From Cordilura impudica (Eukaryota; Arthropoda; Insecta; Diptera; Scathophagidae), in NCBI GenBank assembly GCA_963682025.1, contig OY821521.1, positions 195,497,026 to 195,561,025 of the forward strand: a DNA stretch of 64,000 nucleotides, written 5' to 3'. The notes under the pieces are model-generated. The model saw only the letters and a program-made list of their open reading frames with translations, was not told the DNA's origin and did no database searches. Shown piece after piece: positions 53,715 to 64,000 of the stretch. Made by a program: the position numbers and the translations under genes. The first letter of the stretch is position 1. Each line of letters opens with the position of its first letter.

Positions 53715-54200
53715 TTTATACCCCATACTACAATCGCTGCATTTTCAAACACAGTTCCCATAAAAATGACTCCTATGAGATCGGCTTAAAATGCCATAAG
53801 ATCCAAAATAACATATAGATCTTGGTCAAATTTGATTTGTGTCTGGTTATTGCATCTATTAGTAGTACAAAAATAAACCCTATAGGATAATTCTTAGTCA
53901 TGGACCCCATATGAAGCTGATTTTCCGATCTTCACTTAAACCTATCAAAAACAAAAATATTGCACAGATTTTTCTCAAATTTGGTTTGTATATGTTTTTA
54001 CAAAAAAATAAGTGACTACCAAATATGGTCAGGATCGGTCCAACCTAGTCCCCATATAAATATAACAGCAGATATGAACTTTTTCAGATCTGCAGGCAAA
54101 AAAAAAAAATTAATAAAAATTTCATTTAGACTTATTTTCTACACCCAATTAGTTGGACCTAAGACTAGTTCTATAAACACATGTTATATTGTTTTTCCTT
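53715..54200 (+). mobile_element. Dispersed repeat family B, 3' two thirds
   Basis: TTTTATACCCCATACTACAA, ATGAGATCGGCTTAAAATGC, CATAAGATCCAAAATAACAT, CTATTAGTAGTACAAAAATA, GACCCCATATGAAGCTGATT, AACCTAGTCCCCATATAAAT and TTGGACCTAAGACTAGTTCT. Confidence 0.6.
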
Positions 54201-55735
54201 AAATTCTCCAGGTTATCTGCTTGCAATGGCTGTCAAAATTTGACTGTAGTCCAATAACAGATGGTAGTTGGTGGGAGTAGTGTTGATTTTTAATTAACCA
54301 CAAGGGAAGTTCAAAAAGTAACTCCCACAACTTCTTTGAGGATCAAGTGTGTGTAGTTTCCCCGCTAATATATCGTTGATTTTGGTGTTATGGTTATGGA
54401 TATTTTCCAATTTTCATTTTCACTGTAGCAACATGAATGCGTGTAATTAGTATCCAAGAATTATGTACATCTCTGTTGGATATTTCTGGAGATTGATACG
54501 GGTATTTTGTGATTTTATTTTTTTTTTTTATTATTTTTTTTTGTTCAAATCAACGTTAACAAATAAATAATCTTTTGCTGTACATCTTTAAAATGTTATT
54601 GTACTATGAATTAAAACTTAAAGAAGTAATTACAGTTTATAGGCACATCACAATCAGCCCCATCATCATCATCATCATCATCATCGCCATCAGCATGATC
54701 ATTAACAATGGCTATTATTTAATTGTGTTGTAGTCTTTAGTCAGATGATTTATCAATGTATGAGTATGTAATTTTGTGTTTGAGTGTGTGTCGGTTGGAG
54801 TTGGGCTTTTTTTTTTAGAAAAATATATGTATATTATATACTTTTTTATATACAAAATAAATGTGATATTACAAAAAAAAAATAAATAAAAATAAAAATT
54901 GGTGGTCATGTTAGTTAGTCATTGAGTTCTTCTATCTTAGTTTCTGTTGTTGTTGTTGTGATATAAAAATTCTTTAATGCTACAATATTCCACCAAATTG
55001 CTTAAGCGCAAAAAAGTACCACTAGAGAAGACGTGTGTATCAGTTGTCAGAATGAACCAAAAAAAAAAAGCACACAAAAAACTTACTTGGACTTGCCATC
55101 AAAAGCCTCTAAATTCAGCTCTGTCAGCCATAGTTGTTGGGAGTTAAACAAATGAAAGAAGAACTAGCTTTGTACAGTTGAGTTTGCGCAATCGTACCCT
55201 TCTTTCATCATCGTTGTTGGAGTTCATGGTAAGGCTGTGCGAAAAATCTATGTCTTAATACATCTAGAAAAAGGTTCATTCTCAGCCAGAGATTGCACCA
55301 AATTATTTCAAAAATAAAAAAAATTCTACATAAACATTCGTATTGAAACTGATAAGTATGAATGTCTAGATATCATTTTGAGGGGTTTGTGTATGCGTGT
55401 GTGTTTTTTTTTTCTCATGTATTTGTATACCGAACATATTCACAACACACAAAACATCCAACCATCCATCCATCCATCCATCCATTCATCCATAAAATGT
55501 ATGATGATAATTTAAATTTATTATTTGTTGCCCATTTTGTTTTTCCTTTGATTATTTCTCTTCGATATGACATCAGTCAGCCAGCAGTATGTTGTTGATA
55601 CATTGAGACTTTGTTGTTTTTATTGTTGTTTTTAAGAATTTCTTTCATGTGGAATTTTAAGTTATTGTTTTGTTTTCCAAGCTTAAGAATGACTAAGATA
55701 TATATGTATGTATGTATGTATGTATACAAACATAC
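54201..55735. other. Unique-looking 1.5 kb with microsatellites and an exon candidate
   Basis: No dispersed repeat of this window occurs here. It has (TCA)n at 54,661-54,687, TGTTGTTGTTGTTG at about 54,945, (ATCC)n at 55,461-55,495 and (TATG)n at 55,702-55,726. Sequence between 55,020 and 55,230 has even base composition. It could be intronic or flanking DNA of a real gene. Confidence 0.45.
55087..55155 (-). other. Possible coding exon with GTAAGT donor
   Basis: The minus strand gives FNSQQLWLTELNLEAFDGKS before a GTAAGT splice donor (55,081-55,086) followed by T-rich intron-like sequence. Amino acid composition and the donor look real. The acceptor is unclear: either CTAG near 55,167 or GACAG near 55,121 could serve. 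The protein is not recognised. An overlapping minus-strand ATG frame at 55,227 (MNSNNDDERRVRLRKL) is an alternative first exon. Weak evidence. Confidence 0.3.
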
Positions 55736-55762
55736 AGTGGCTCCATAAAATATTCGCTCACT
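55736..55762 (+). mobile_element. Tc1-type terminus fragment
   Basis: CAGTGGCTCCATAAAATATT + CGCTCA. The same terminus (GGCTCCAAAAA(G/T)TATTCGC) bounds the short element at 60,770-61,162. Only this end is present. Confidence 0.5.
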
Positions 55763-55764
55763 AG

Positions 55765-55858
55765 TATCTACACCCTATACCACTATGTGGTCAGAGTATA
55801 ATATTTGACCTTAGAATCACTTTCTGTGTCGGTTTAGTGATGTCCGTCCGTCCGTCCG
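55765..55858 (+). mobile_element. Family B fragment
   Basis: CACCCTATACCACTATGTGG, TCAGAGTATAATATTTGACC, TGTCGGTTTAGTGATGTCCG and TCCGTCCGTCCG: the family B core, ending at a mariner fragment. Confidence 0.55.
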
Positions 55859-55894
55859 TAATTCAATACTTTCATTTGAAAGGTCTCAGTTCAA

Positions 55895-56222
55895 ACAATA
55901 TTAAAGGCGAGCTAGATTCTACTGTAAGGGATACTGCTCGTTCGTTTACGACTATAAAATATTGAGTGGCAGAGTTTAAACGAGGCCGTACAAGTTGCCA
56001 AGACGAACACCGTAGTGTTCGACCAATTGAGGTTAAGAAAATCCACAAAATTTGTATTAGATGAACGTCGGCTGAAGGTGCATGAGCTAGCTGAATTGAT
56101 AGACATTGCAAAAAGTGTTATACATCGCATATTGACCGAAAATTTGGAGATGAGAAAGCTGAAGATGTGTCAATAGAGTATTTTGCAATGTTTCACAACA
56201 ATAAAACCGAGTTTTTGCGTCA
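55895..56222 (+). pseudogene. mariner transposase, N-terminal fragment
   Basis: Joined frames read STVRDTARSFTTIKYWVAEF + KRGRTSCQDEHRSVRPIEV, then DERRLKVHELAELIDIAKSV + IHRILTENLEMRKLK, and later FAMFHNNKTEFLRQ. This is the N-terminal DNA-binding half of mariner transposases (second helix-turn-helix and the MRKL junction) up to the residues before the first catalytic Asp. It is cut off at 56,222 by family B sequence. Frameshifts at about 56,030 and 56,160. No TIR recognised. Confidence 0.8.
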
Positions 56223-56340
56223 ATGTCCGTCCGTCCGCCTGTCTCTGAGTCCATATAAACTTTGTAATCAAACTACAGGTCGCAAATATGAATATATTTT
56301 GATGAAGAGATGAAGAGCAGTGGCATTTTGAACCCATGTT
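56222..56340 (+). mobile_element. Family B fragment
   Basis: TCCGTCCGTCCGCCTGTCTC, GAGTCCATATAAACTTTGTA and AATCAAACTACAGGTCGCAA. It begins exactly where the mariner coding stops. Confidence 0.6.
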
Positions 56341-56789
56341 TTTAAATATATTTGACAATTTGTAACTCGAAAATCAAATTTTTTAATAAAATCCTGTTTA
56401 AAAAACAATTCTGTTCGTAACTTCTTTAAATTAGTAAAATACATGTCTACTGTTAACTTCGAAAGTTAGTGTACACTCGAAAAAATATTTTTGTAAAAAA
56501 CAGTTTTGAAAAAATTTAAAAAATCTTGGATTTGCGGGAACCTATTACCGTTTGGAACTAATTATTAGTTAATTTTTTAGTTCACTTTACAAAACTCAAA
56601 TCTAAAAAGATTATTCAAAACGGTGCAGTCGTTTAGCTCCAATTAGTTTTGGCAAAAAAAAAAATAAAAGGGGTAAAAAATTTGCTAAAGTGCAATATTA
56701 GAATTCTTGAATATTCTTGGTACTTTCTTGTAACACTGGAATCAGTTTGACGGCAGAACTTTGACTCTTTGGTCAACATTTTGTGGGGC
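56341..56789. other. No feature recognised
   Basis: AT-rich. No frame or repeat end supported. Confidence 0.4.
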
Positions 56790-57720
56790 CAACATTGAAT
56801 TTGGTATATAAGCTTTTATCGGACATAGAATAAACGCTATTGAAATTGGTGAAAATCAGACCTAGCCCCCATACAAATGAATCCCATGAAATCGACTTAT
56901 GCCGTTTTCTTTTCTGACAAAAAATGTCGCCCTTTTTTTACCCTCTTTTAGAAAAGTGTATTTTTTTATATATTCTGAATTAAGAGCAACCTTGTATTAT
57001 ATATCAATCGAAAGGTCTCAAAGTGCTGTGTTCATAAATACAAAAAAAATTTGATTATCTTCTTTGAAGTCATGGGGTGAAAATATTCAAAAAAGGGGAA
57101 CAATGGGGAAATATTCTCCCACTATGACCTGAAAGAAGTCAATGGCTCGAATTTTTTGTGATTTATGAGGGCTCGACTTTGAGACCTTTCGATTGATATA
57201 TAAGATAAGGTTGCTCTTAATTCAGAACATATAAAAAATACACTTTTCGAAAAAAGGGCGACATTTTTTGTCAGAAAAGAAAACGGCATTAAATTGCCAT
57301 AAGATCCAAACTATTATATAGATCTCGGCTTGTGAATGTTTATTACACCCATTAATCAGCAGTCAAAAAATAAACCCTGTAGGAGATTTCTTAGTCATAG
57401 CCCCCATATAAAGCTGCTTCCCGATATTCACTTAAATCTATCAAAAAACAAAAATATTGCACAGATTTTTCTTTGTATATGTTTTTGCAAAAAATAAGTC
57501 ACTTTACCGAATATGGTCAGGATCGTTCCATTTTACAACCTAGTTCCCATATAAATATAGCATCCGATATGAACTTTTTCATATCCGAAGGCAAACAAAT
57601 GAATTACAATGCCACTCAAATTTGGTTTAGGCTTATTTTATATATCAAATTTGGTGGACCTAAGAGATAGGGTCTCTAAACGCATGTCGGTCTAGACCGA
57701 CTATAATTTTCTTACTTGTT
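56790..57720 (+). mobile_element. Family B copy with 3' end, interrupted by a MITE
   Basis: From GAATTTGGTATATAAGCTTT and GACCTAGCCCCCATACAAAT to CCTGTAGGAGATTTCTTAGT, AGCTGCTTCCCGATATTCAC and TTTGGTGGACCTAAGAGA. The 3' end is GCATGTCGGTCTAGACCGAC followed by TATAATTTTCTTACTTG and a T run. GTCGGTCTAGACCGAC is a perfect 16-bp palindrome. A MITE (56,900-57,288) interrupts GAAATCGACTTA/AATTGCCATAAGATC, an intact phrase in other copies. Confidence 0.7.
56900..57288. mobile_element. PIF/Harbinger-like MITE, copy 2
   Basis: 389 bp with TGCCGTTTTCTTTTCTGACA ends and TTA on both sides (56,897-56,899 and 57,289-57,291). Its host, family B, normally reads GACTTAAATTGCC here, so the empty site confirms a 3-bp TTA duplication. 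It lies in the same orientation-symmetric form as the other copies. Confidence 0.88.
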
Positions 57721-57752
57721 TTTTTTTTTTTTTTTTTTTGAAGTTAAGCTAA

Positions 57753-57957
57753 TCTATAATATTAGTATGCTAGGCGATTTCTTGTGACCGATGTTTTGTT
57801 CTACCGTTTTATCCCGATTTTGACCAAACCTATATTATTTGAAAGGTATTTCTTTTTAGCCATTTTGCAGATTTACAGATTTTTTAATTTTGTCCTTTAT
57901 TTTGAGTAAATTGCATTTAAAGTTGCTACTAACACATACATAAAATTATACAATGCT
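57753..57957 (+). mobile_element. Helitron family D, 5' half
   Basis: Starts TCTATAATATTAGTATGCTA after an A and continues through TTTTGTTCTACCGTTTTATC and TAAAGTTGCTACTAACACAT, matching the minus strand of the 13.0-kb copy. Truncated at about 57,957, with no 3' hairpin. Confidence 0.75.
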
Positions 57958-58221
57958 ATCCCAATAAACATTTTTGTTTGATATCAACTTGAGGAGGATT
58001 TGAGACCAAATACATTTCTCAAATCTCCAACGTTAATTCTCAAATGCATCTCAATAGTCCGATTATAGTCTTCTCAACTTAGAAGGCACATTTTTTATAT
58101 GGTGATTTTCTTAGTTATCAAATTGGGAAATTTGTGATTCTCAACTTGATAGCAAAGAAATTTCTTCAATCGGTATCAAATGGAAGGTACGGAATTGCCA
58201 TATTAAAAAAAATTATACTAA

Positions 58222-58628
58222 TGCCGTGTTCTTTTCTGACAAAAAATGTCGCACTTTATTTCCACTTTTTTAGAAAACTGATTTTTTTTTTATATATTCT
58301 GAATTAAGAGTTACCTTATCTTATACATCAACCGAAAGGTCTCAAAGGCAAGCCCTCGTAAATCACAAAAAATTGTAGCCATTGACTTTTTTCAGGTCAT
58401 AGTGTGAGATATATCCCCATTTTTTCCCCTTTTTTGATTATTTACATCCTGTGACTTCAAAGAGGATAATAATCAATTTTTTTTTGCATTTTATGAACAC
58501 AGCTCTTTGAGACCTTTCGATTAATGTATAAGATAAGGTTGCTCTTAATTTAGAATATATAAAAAATTGCACTTTTCCAAAAAAGTGCAAATAAAGTGCG
58601 ACATTTTTTGTCAGAAAAGAAAACGGCA
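58222..58628. mobile_element. PIF/Harbinger-like MITE, copy 3
   Basis: 407 bp with the same ends (TGCCGTGTTCTTTTCTGACA at the left) and TAA on both sides (58,219-58,221 and 58,629-58,631). TTA twice and TAA once over three copies is what a TWA target preference predicts. The small minus-strand frame here is incidental. Confidence 0.82.
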
Positions 58629-58784
58629 TAATTTTAGAAATGAAAACAATGTACTTTTTTTAATGTTTCAATTTAATTTCATTAAATATTTAACATTATT
58701 ATGTACATGTTAATATTTTTAAAAATTTAGAATTAAAATTATATGAATTAATTATTTCTACTTTTTATGAATATTAATATTAAA

Positions 58785-59169
58785 CTAGCAGATTCCAGCC
58801 CTCCAAATTCGAGCGCAAATTCTAGGAAATTTTATTTTTTCAATAAATAAAGACCCTAAAAGTATGCTAATCAATTATAGCCAATTCACAAATCCACACA
58901 AAAAACAAACTAATTTTTATTACAAACACATAAACAAATTTAATAAACACGCACACACACACACAGCATTGTATAATTTTATATACGTGTTAGTAGCAAC
59001 TTTAAATGCAATTTGCTCAAAATAAAGGAAAAATTTTAAAAATCTGTAAATCTGCAAAACGGCTAAAAAGAAATACCTTTCAAATAATATACGTTTGGTC
59101 AAAATCGGGATAAAAAGGTAGAATAAAACATCGTTAACAAAAAATCGCCTAGCCTATTAGTATTATAGA
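58785..59169 (-). mobile_element. Helitron family D, complete copy
   Basis: CTAG end at 58,785-58,788 and minus-strand 5' end TCTATAATACTAATAGGCTA at 59,169. It differs from the 13.0-kb copy by a CA microsatellite expansion near 58,950 and small changes; the 3' hairpin carries mismatches (CTCCAAATTCGAG). Confidence 0.8.
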
Positions 59170-59174
59170 TTGTA

Positions 59175-59541
59175 CAATAATTAAACAATTTTAGAACATT
59201 TTTTTTTTCGCATGAATTTTTATGTAGTTGCGAATGAACAATTACAGAAGATTTTACGATAAATGTCAAAAAAAATTGAAAGCGTTGTTGCAAGCAATTT
59301 CACAGTGTAAATGTACCTGATGTTAGATAGCAACTTCAGAAGATAATTGAAAAATTTTGCATGAAAAATTTCATAATGTAACTGGGCTCCTACTATGTAC
59401 TTGTTTTTATTATTATTATTATAAATTTTTTTTTTTGTATCTTTATTTCATTTTATTTTTTAACAAAATATTATATTTTTGCCTCAGCGCCAAATAAGGC
59501 TTTATAGAGGCCAGTAGGCAACATAACATATTTACATTTAA
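59175..59541. other. No feature recognised
   Basis: AT-rich spacer between a Helitron and the foldback element. Nothing supported. Confidence 0.4.
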
Positions 59542-60425
59542 TCAGAGTTCAGAAAAAACACACACTGAATAAAAAACTCGTACATATATGTAAACAAACA
59601 TAACTTAGACCAACACACACATATTTTTATTTTCATATCAATTATGTTTGTTTTTAAATTTTCTTCGGTGCCCAACACAACCATGACTGTGTTCGTTTTA
59701 ATATTTCGTTATTTACACGAACATTTTTGTATCACATACTTTTTGTTTCAATCACACATAAAGCACACATTTTTGAGTGTTGCTTTATTTGAAGTTCATG
59801 TTCTGGTACGTGTACTGAAAAAAAAACACAGAACATGTACAATAAACAGGTTCGAGTTCAGTTATATTTTAAGTCGTGTTGTGGCTCGTGTAGTGAGAAA
59901 AAACAGAACATGTACAATAAACAGGTTCGAGTTCAGTTATATTTTAAACACGACTTAAAATATAACTGAACTCGAACCTGTTTATTGTACATGTTCTGTT
60001 TTTTCTCACTACACGAGCCACAACACGACTTAAACACGACTTAAAATATAACTAAACTCGAACCTGTTTATTGTACATGTTCTGTTTTTTCTCACTACAC
60101 GAGCCACAACACGACTTAAAATATAACTGAACTCGAACCTGTTTATTGTACATGTTCTGTGTTTTTTTTTTCAGTACACGTACCAGAACATGAACTCCAA
60201 ATAAAGCAACACTCAAAAATGTGTGCTTTATGTGTGATTAAAACAAAAAGTATGTGATACAAAAATGTTCGTGTAAATAACGAAATATTAAAACGAACAC
60301 AGTCATGGTTGTGTTGGGCACCGTAGAAAATTTAGAAACGCACATAATTGATATGAAAATAAAGATATGTGTTGGCTGCTTTTGAACAGAACATTGTGTG
60401 TTTCGTGTGTGTATTTTCTGAACCT
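59542..60425. mobile_element. Foldback-type element with long inverted arms and 75-bp repeats
   Basis: Arms 59,641-59,945 and 59,955-60,352 are inverted copies of each other. Both contain CTTCGGTGCCCAACACAACC, TTACACGAACATTTTTGTAT and 75-bp units (AACATGTACAATAAACAGGT, TCGAGTTCAGTTATATTTTA, AGTCGTGTTGTGGCTCGTGT). The left arm has two units, the right three. Left end TCAGAGTTCAGAAAAAACAC; the right end is diverged. A frame opening at the same ATG exists in each arm (104 codons from 59,644). FB-like structure; superfamily not determined. Confidence 0.8.
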
Positions 60426-60769
60426 TGCATTTAATATACAAGTTTAGGTTTTAATTTGTGTTAATTAATACAATTTTCCATATAAAAAAAATAAGTTTTT
60501 AAGCTTTCAAGATGCAAGAAGTACTTCAACATTGTGCAATAAAAATTCTTTTAAACTACTTTTAAAAGTTGATAAAACTGAGATACTTTTTAAGCGATTA
60601 GGTAACTGGTTGTATTCATTAGGTCCAGCAAAAGAAATTCGTTTTATAGTTAACTCAAGTCTGCATCTTACTAAATGATAGTTCTATTATTCAAAACAAG
60701 TTAAAAAATTATTATTTTCCAACTTTAATAAACAATAATTAAAATTTAAAGTAATCGATACATTATGTT
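60426..60769. other. No feature recognised
   Basis: AT-rich, no supported feature. Confidence 0.4.
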
Positions 60770-61162
60770 CAGCTCCAAAAAGTATTCGCTCATTATGGTT
60801 ATAACACAACTTTATATTATAAAACAATTAAAAGAGATAAATTAAAATCTTTTCGATAAATCAGAGTAGATATTTTAAAATATTGTAGTTTGAAGTAAAC
60901 AGAATAACAAATATTAGTTGATTTATTGTTACTAAAAGTTCATCATGGGACGAAGACCACATGAAACAACAGGGCATGAAATAAAAATTGTACAAAATCT
61001 TTTTTAAGTTTTTCTGTTATTAATAATTCAGTTTTGTTATATCTTTTTAATTTAATATTAAGGGGAGACTTGTCACAACTTAAACAAATAATAAGTTTAA
61101 AGAAAATAATAAGTTGTTCTTTTAAAATGTAACATATGGGGCGAATAATTTTTGGAGCCACT
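60770..61162 (+). mobile_element. Short Tc1-like remnant
   Basis: Left end CAGCTCCAAAAAGTATTCGC + TCA; the right end inverted reads AGTGGCTCCAAAAATTATTC + GCCCC. Inside, at 60,944, an ATG frame reads MGRRPHETTGHEIKIVQNLF then stops, the start of a Tc1 transposase. The remainder of the gene is deleted, so it is a non-autonomous derivative of about 390 bp. Confidence 0.65.
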
Positions 61163-63680
61163 ATAAATATGCCGCATATACATTCCTATGCATTTGTATA
61201 TAAAGTATATTTAACTGCATAGCTGTATGTATATAAGTACAAACTTATCAGTAGTACATATATAAAAATGTAATATCAATTCAAAAATGTTTTATTTTTA
61301 GCAATCATTATTGTTATATATTTTTTTTAATTTTTCTTTTTTTTTTTTTTTTTTGTGGGAAAGGAAGTTTATACCTACCGAAATGGAAACTTCCATACAT
61401 AATCAATGCAGGCAATAAGCTCTTTAAATTTGAAAAAATAGTTGGCATGAATGTTCTATTTTACTAAAAAAAAATTAATAAAATTTTTTACCTCTACCTC
61501 TATATAGCCCCGCCAAAAGTGAAAAAAAAATTTAAAAAAAAACAACTTTATCTTCAAATACCGTTACAATATACCAATCAACTGTTAGAAATTATTCAAT
61601 TACATGGAACACTGTTCGAAATGAACAGAAACAAGACAAGTTTACAAAGCTGAGTTTGAATCCGTGGTCCATTTTGCCCTGCTTCGTCAGGATTTTTTTA
61701 TTGATATAAAAAATTAGAAAATTAAAAAAAAAATATATGTTCGTATAAACATATTTTTTTAACTCGTCAAAAATATATGAACTGCACTTTTAATTTTTTC
61801 TTTTCTTTTAATAAAAAAATTTTTTTTTGCCAATTCTGTCGTAGTTAAATGCAAGTGTGGTAGGGGTAAAGGGGACCTGATAAGAGAAAACTTTTTCTCA
61901 AAATTTGGCGAGTTTGAATAAGTAGTCCGTTTTGCTCTGCTACGTCACGATTTTTGTTATTAACATAAAAAAAAATATGTTCATATAAAAAATTTACACT
62001 TTTTTTAAACTCGTCTGAAAATATCGCACCTTAAATACAAAAGAGTCACAACTCAAAATTTTCCAAAATTGACTTTTTTCCATAAATTAATTCACAATAC
62101 ACATTTCTAACTACTGCAAAAATTTATTTCTCATAACTATCTTCTTTAACAGGAAAAATGTTGTTATTTCTAGGGCACAACTTGGGATAATATTACTAGT
62201 CAAATGAAAAATTCCAGTCAGAGAGTCATACCTCAAAATTATATTTTATTTCCACAAACACAATATAAATTTAAAAAAAAGTATAGCAACTATCCTCAAA
62301 ATTGACATTTTTCATAATTTTTACATAAACAGTTTTTTGCTTCTCCTTAAAATTTAAAAATTTTGAGTTGCGACTGTTTTGTGTTTAAGGTGCGATATAT
62401 GAACTGCACTTTTAATTTTTTTTTCTTTTAATTAAAAATATTTTTTTTTAACCAATACTTATTTTTTTTAACCAATACTGTCGTAGCCGAAAAAAAGGCA
62501 AGTGTGCAAGGGGTAAAGGAGGACCGGGGGTTGTGTCGCTGAGTTTGAATCTGTGGTCCGTTTTACTCTGCTATGTCAGCATTTTTTTTTATTGATATAA
62601 AATAGTTTTTCATGTTAAATATTAAATATTTTTCATATTTCAAAAAAGAATTAATTATTTAACTTTTTTCTAATTATTTTTTTTTTAAGTTATATTTTTT
62701 TAATTATTTTTTAATTTTTTTTAAGTTATGTTTTTCTTATTATTATACTTATTATTATTTATAATTTAGTATTTTTTTTTGGCGGGGAGGGTTTTCTGCT
62801 GAAGTATAATTTAAAAAAAATAAAATTATTTTGCAAAAATAGTTTAAAAATTAAATCCAAAAAATACCAACTCATTTTTAGTTTCTCAATTATTTTTGTT
62901 TTTTTTTTTTTCAATAACAAAAAAATTGATGAGAGTGAGTTCGAATCCGTAGTCCGTTTAGCTCTGCTACGTTTGGATTTTTTTTATTAACATAAGTTTT
63001 GAAATTATAAAATAAAGTTATACAGTTTATATTTAAAAATAAAAAAAAAAATTAAATGTTTTACCTTAAATTTTTTTAAATGATTATTTATGAAAAATGT
63101 AAAAAAATATGATTTAAAATTTTTTTTCTAATTTTTTGCTATAAAAATATAAACAGCATTTTATTTTTTATTTAATTTTTTTTTATAAAAAAATTAACGA
63201 TTAACGAATACTTTTGGAAACGAGCAGTAGCCCTAGGGTAATGGGGAGTCACAGAGTGTGAATTCGTTTTGATTTGACATAAAAGTTTTAAAATCTAGGA
63301 AAAAAAAAATTTAATTTTAATTATTTTTTTTTTATTTTTTTTTTTTATTAATTTATATTTTGGTGAAATTTAGCTATAAATTTTTTTTTTGATTTTTTGG
63401 CGTTTAATGAAAAAAAAAATTTAAATCGAATTTATTTTTTTTTCTTATAAATTCAGGCTTTTTTTTAATTAAATTTTTTTAATAAAAAAAATCGTGAGGT
63501 GGCAGATGAATGAACATATACTTTTGGAAATATAAAGCTATAAGTACATAAATTTTATGAGTTCAATTCAGTGTACTATGAATTGAACAAATTAAATTAA
63601 TTTCTTATTGAATGAACCCATCAGTGTTGGCACATTATGTGTAATTACACATGTTGTGTGTAATTTTTAACTCATTTATG
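61163..63680. other. Low-complexity DNA with four spaced B-box-like repeats
   Basis: A/T homopolymer-rich. The phrase GAGTTTGAATCCGTGGTCCG + TTTTGCTCTGCTACGTCA recurs near 61,650, 61,910, 62,540 and 62,938, each followed by T runs and ATTGATATAAAA-like sequence. GTTCGAATCC in the last copy fits the tRNA B box. Spacing is irregular (260-630 bp). No gene is seen. Confidence 0.5.
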
Positions 63681-63687
63681 TGTTACC

Positions 63688-63860
63688 AGCAGAGCCCAGC
63701 ACTCGATATTCGATTGCAAATTCAAGGAAATTTTATTTCGTCATTCAATTTTTTTCTTTCAATGTTTTTTAATCTGTATATATAAAAAATTTTATCAATA
63801 TTTAAATAAAATTCATTAAATTGTGAATATTTAAATAAAATTCATTAAATTTTTTATAAA
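63688..63860 (-). mobile_element. Helitron 3' end, family D relative
   Basis: AGAGCCCAGCACTCGATATT + CGATTGCAAATTC corresponds to the hairpin region at 46.8 kb, with mismatches in the stem. The adjoining TTTCAATGTTTTTTAATCTG matches 46,905 onward. A CTAG end is not preserved. Confidence 0.5.
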
Positions 63861-64000
63861 GTTTTTATTTATTTATTTATTTTTATTTGATGTTTCATAC
63901 ACAAGACTTATGTCTCATATTACAGTATGAAACTGATAAAACGCTTATACAATATTACTTAAAATATATAAAATTAATTTTAATTTTAATAACATACATT

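Overview
The window looks like intergenic DNA from a higher fly (Diptera, Brachycera; a calyptrate such as a blow fly or house fly relative is the best guess). It is strongly AT-rich and almost gene-free. It holds a U6 snRNA copy close to what I recall of the Drosophila U6, short spliced-gene architecture with a 73-bp intron, and a dense mixture of Tc1/mariner, hAT, PIF/Harbinger-like, Helitron and non-LTR elements. No database search was possible, so the organism and family names rest on recognition alone.

The only convincing host gene is a small two-exon gene on the minus strand (37,789-38,083). It encodes a 73-residue peptide with an N-terminal signal sequence, has a TATA box upstream and two AATAAA signals downstream. 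I do not recognise the family. A weaker exon candidate lies near 55.1 kb.

Layout. 0-5 kb: old repeats and a 1.65-kb Tc1-like element with IR/DR ends. 5.1-9.5 kb: long TAAA/AATAA microsatellite carrying a GC-richer island, a U6/LINE chimera and one arm of a foldback element. 9.5-18 kb: dispersed fly repeats, a tandem GTCACGCACA array, Helitrons with a satellite-like core and a 742-bp TIR element. 18-20 kb: an almost perfect array of an AT-only heptamer. 21.4-25.5 kb: a nested stack in which a CACC-ended element sits in a Helitron, inside a hAT element, inside mariner remains. 27.8-30.8 kb: more heptamer-type arrays and inverted repeats. 33.5-37.2 kb: an 18-bp array split by a LINE remnant that itself carries a tRNA-derived SINE sharing the LINE's 3' tail. 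37.8-38.2 kb: the peptide gene. 39.9-41.9 kb: the C-terminal part of a Transib/RAG1-like transposase split by an intact DD41D mariner. 42.6-44.1 kb: a decayed second DD41D-like copy and a second copy of the TIR element. 47.6-49 kb: another heptamer array. 53-59 kb: three PIF/Harbinger-like MITEs, two of them next to or inside other repeats, plus mariner and Helitron pieces. 59.5-60.4 kb: a foldback element. 60.8-64 kb: a small Tc1 remnant and low-complexity DNA with a recurring B-box-like motif.

The most informative points are the clean junctions. Target-site duplications, empty-site comparisons between copies and shared 3' tails identify several families from sequence alone. The intact DD41D transposase reading frame (361 codons, complete catalytic triad) is the only element here that looks recently active.
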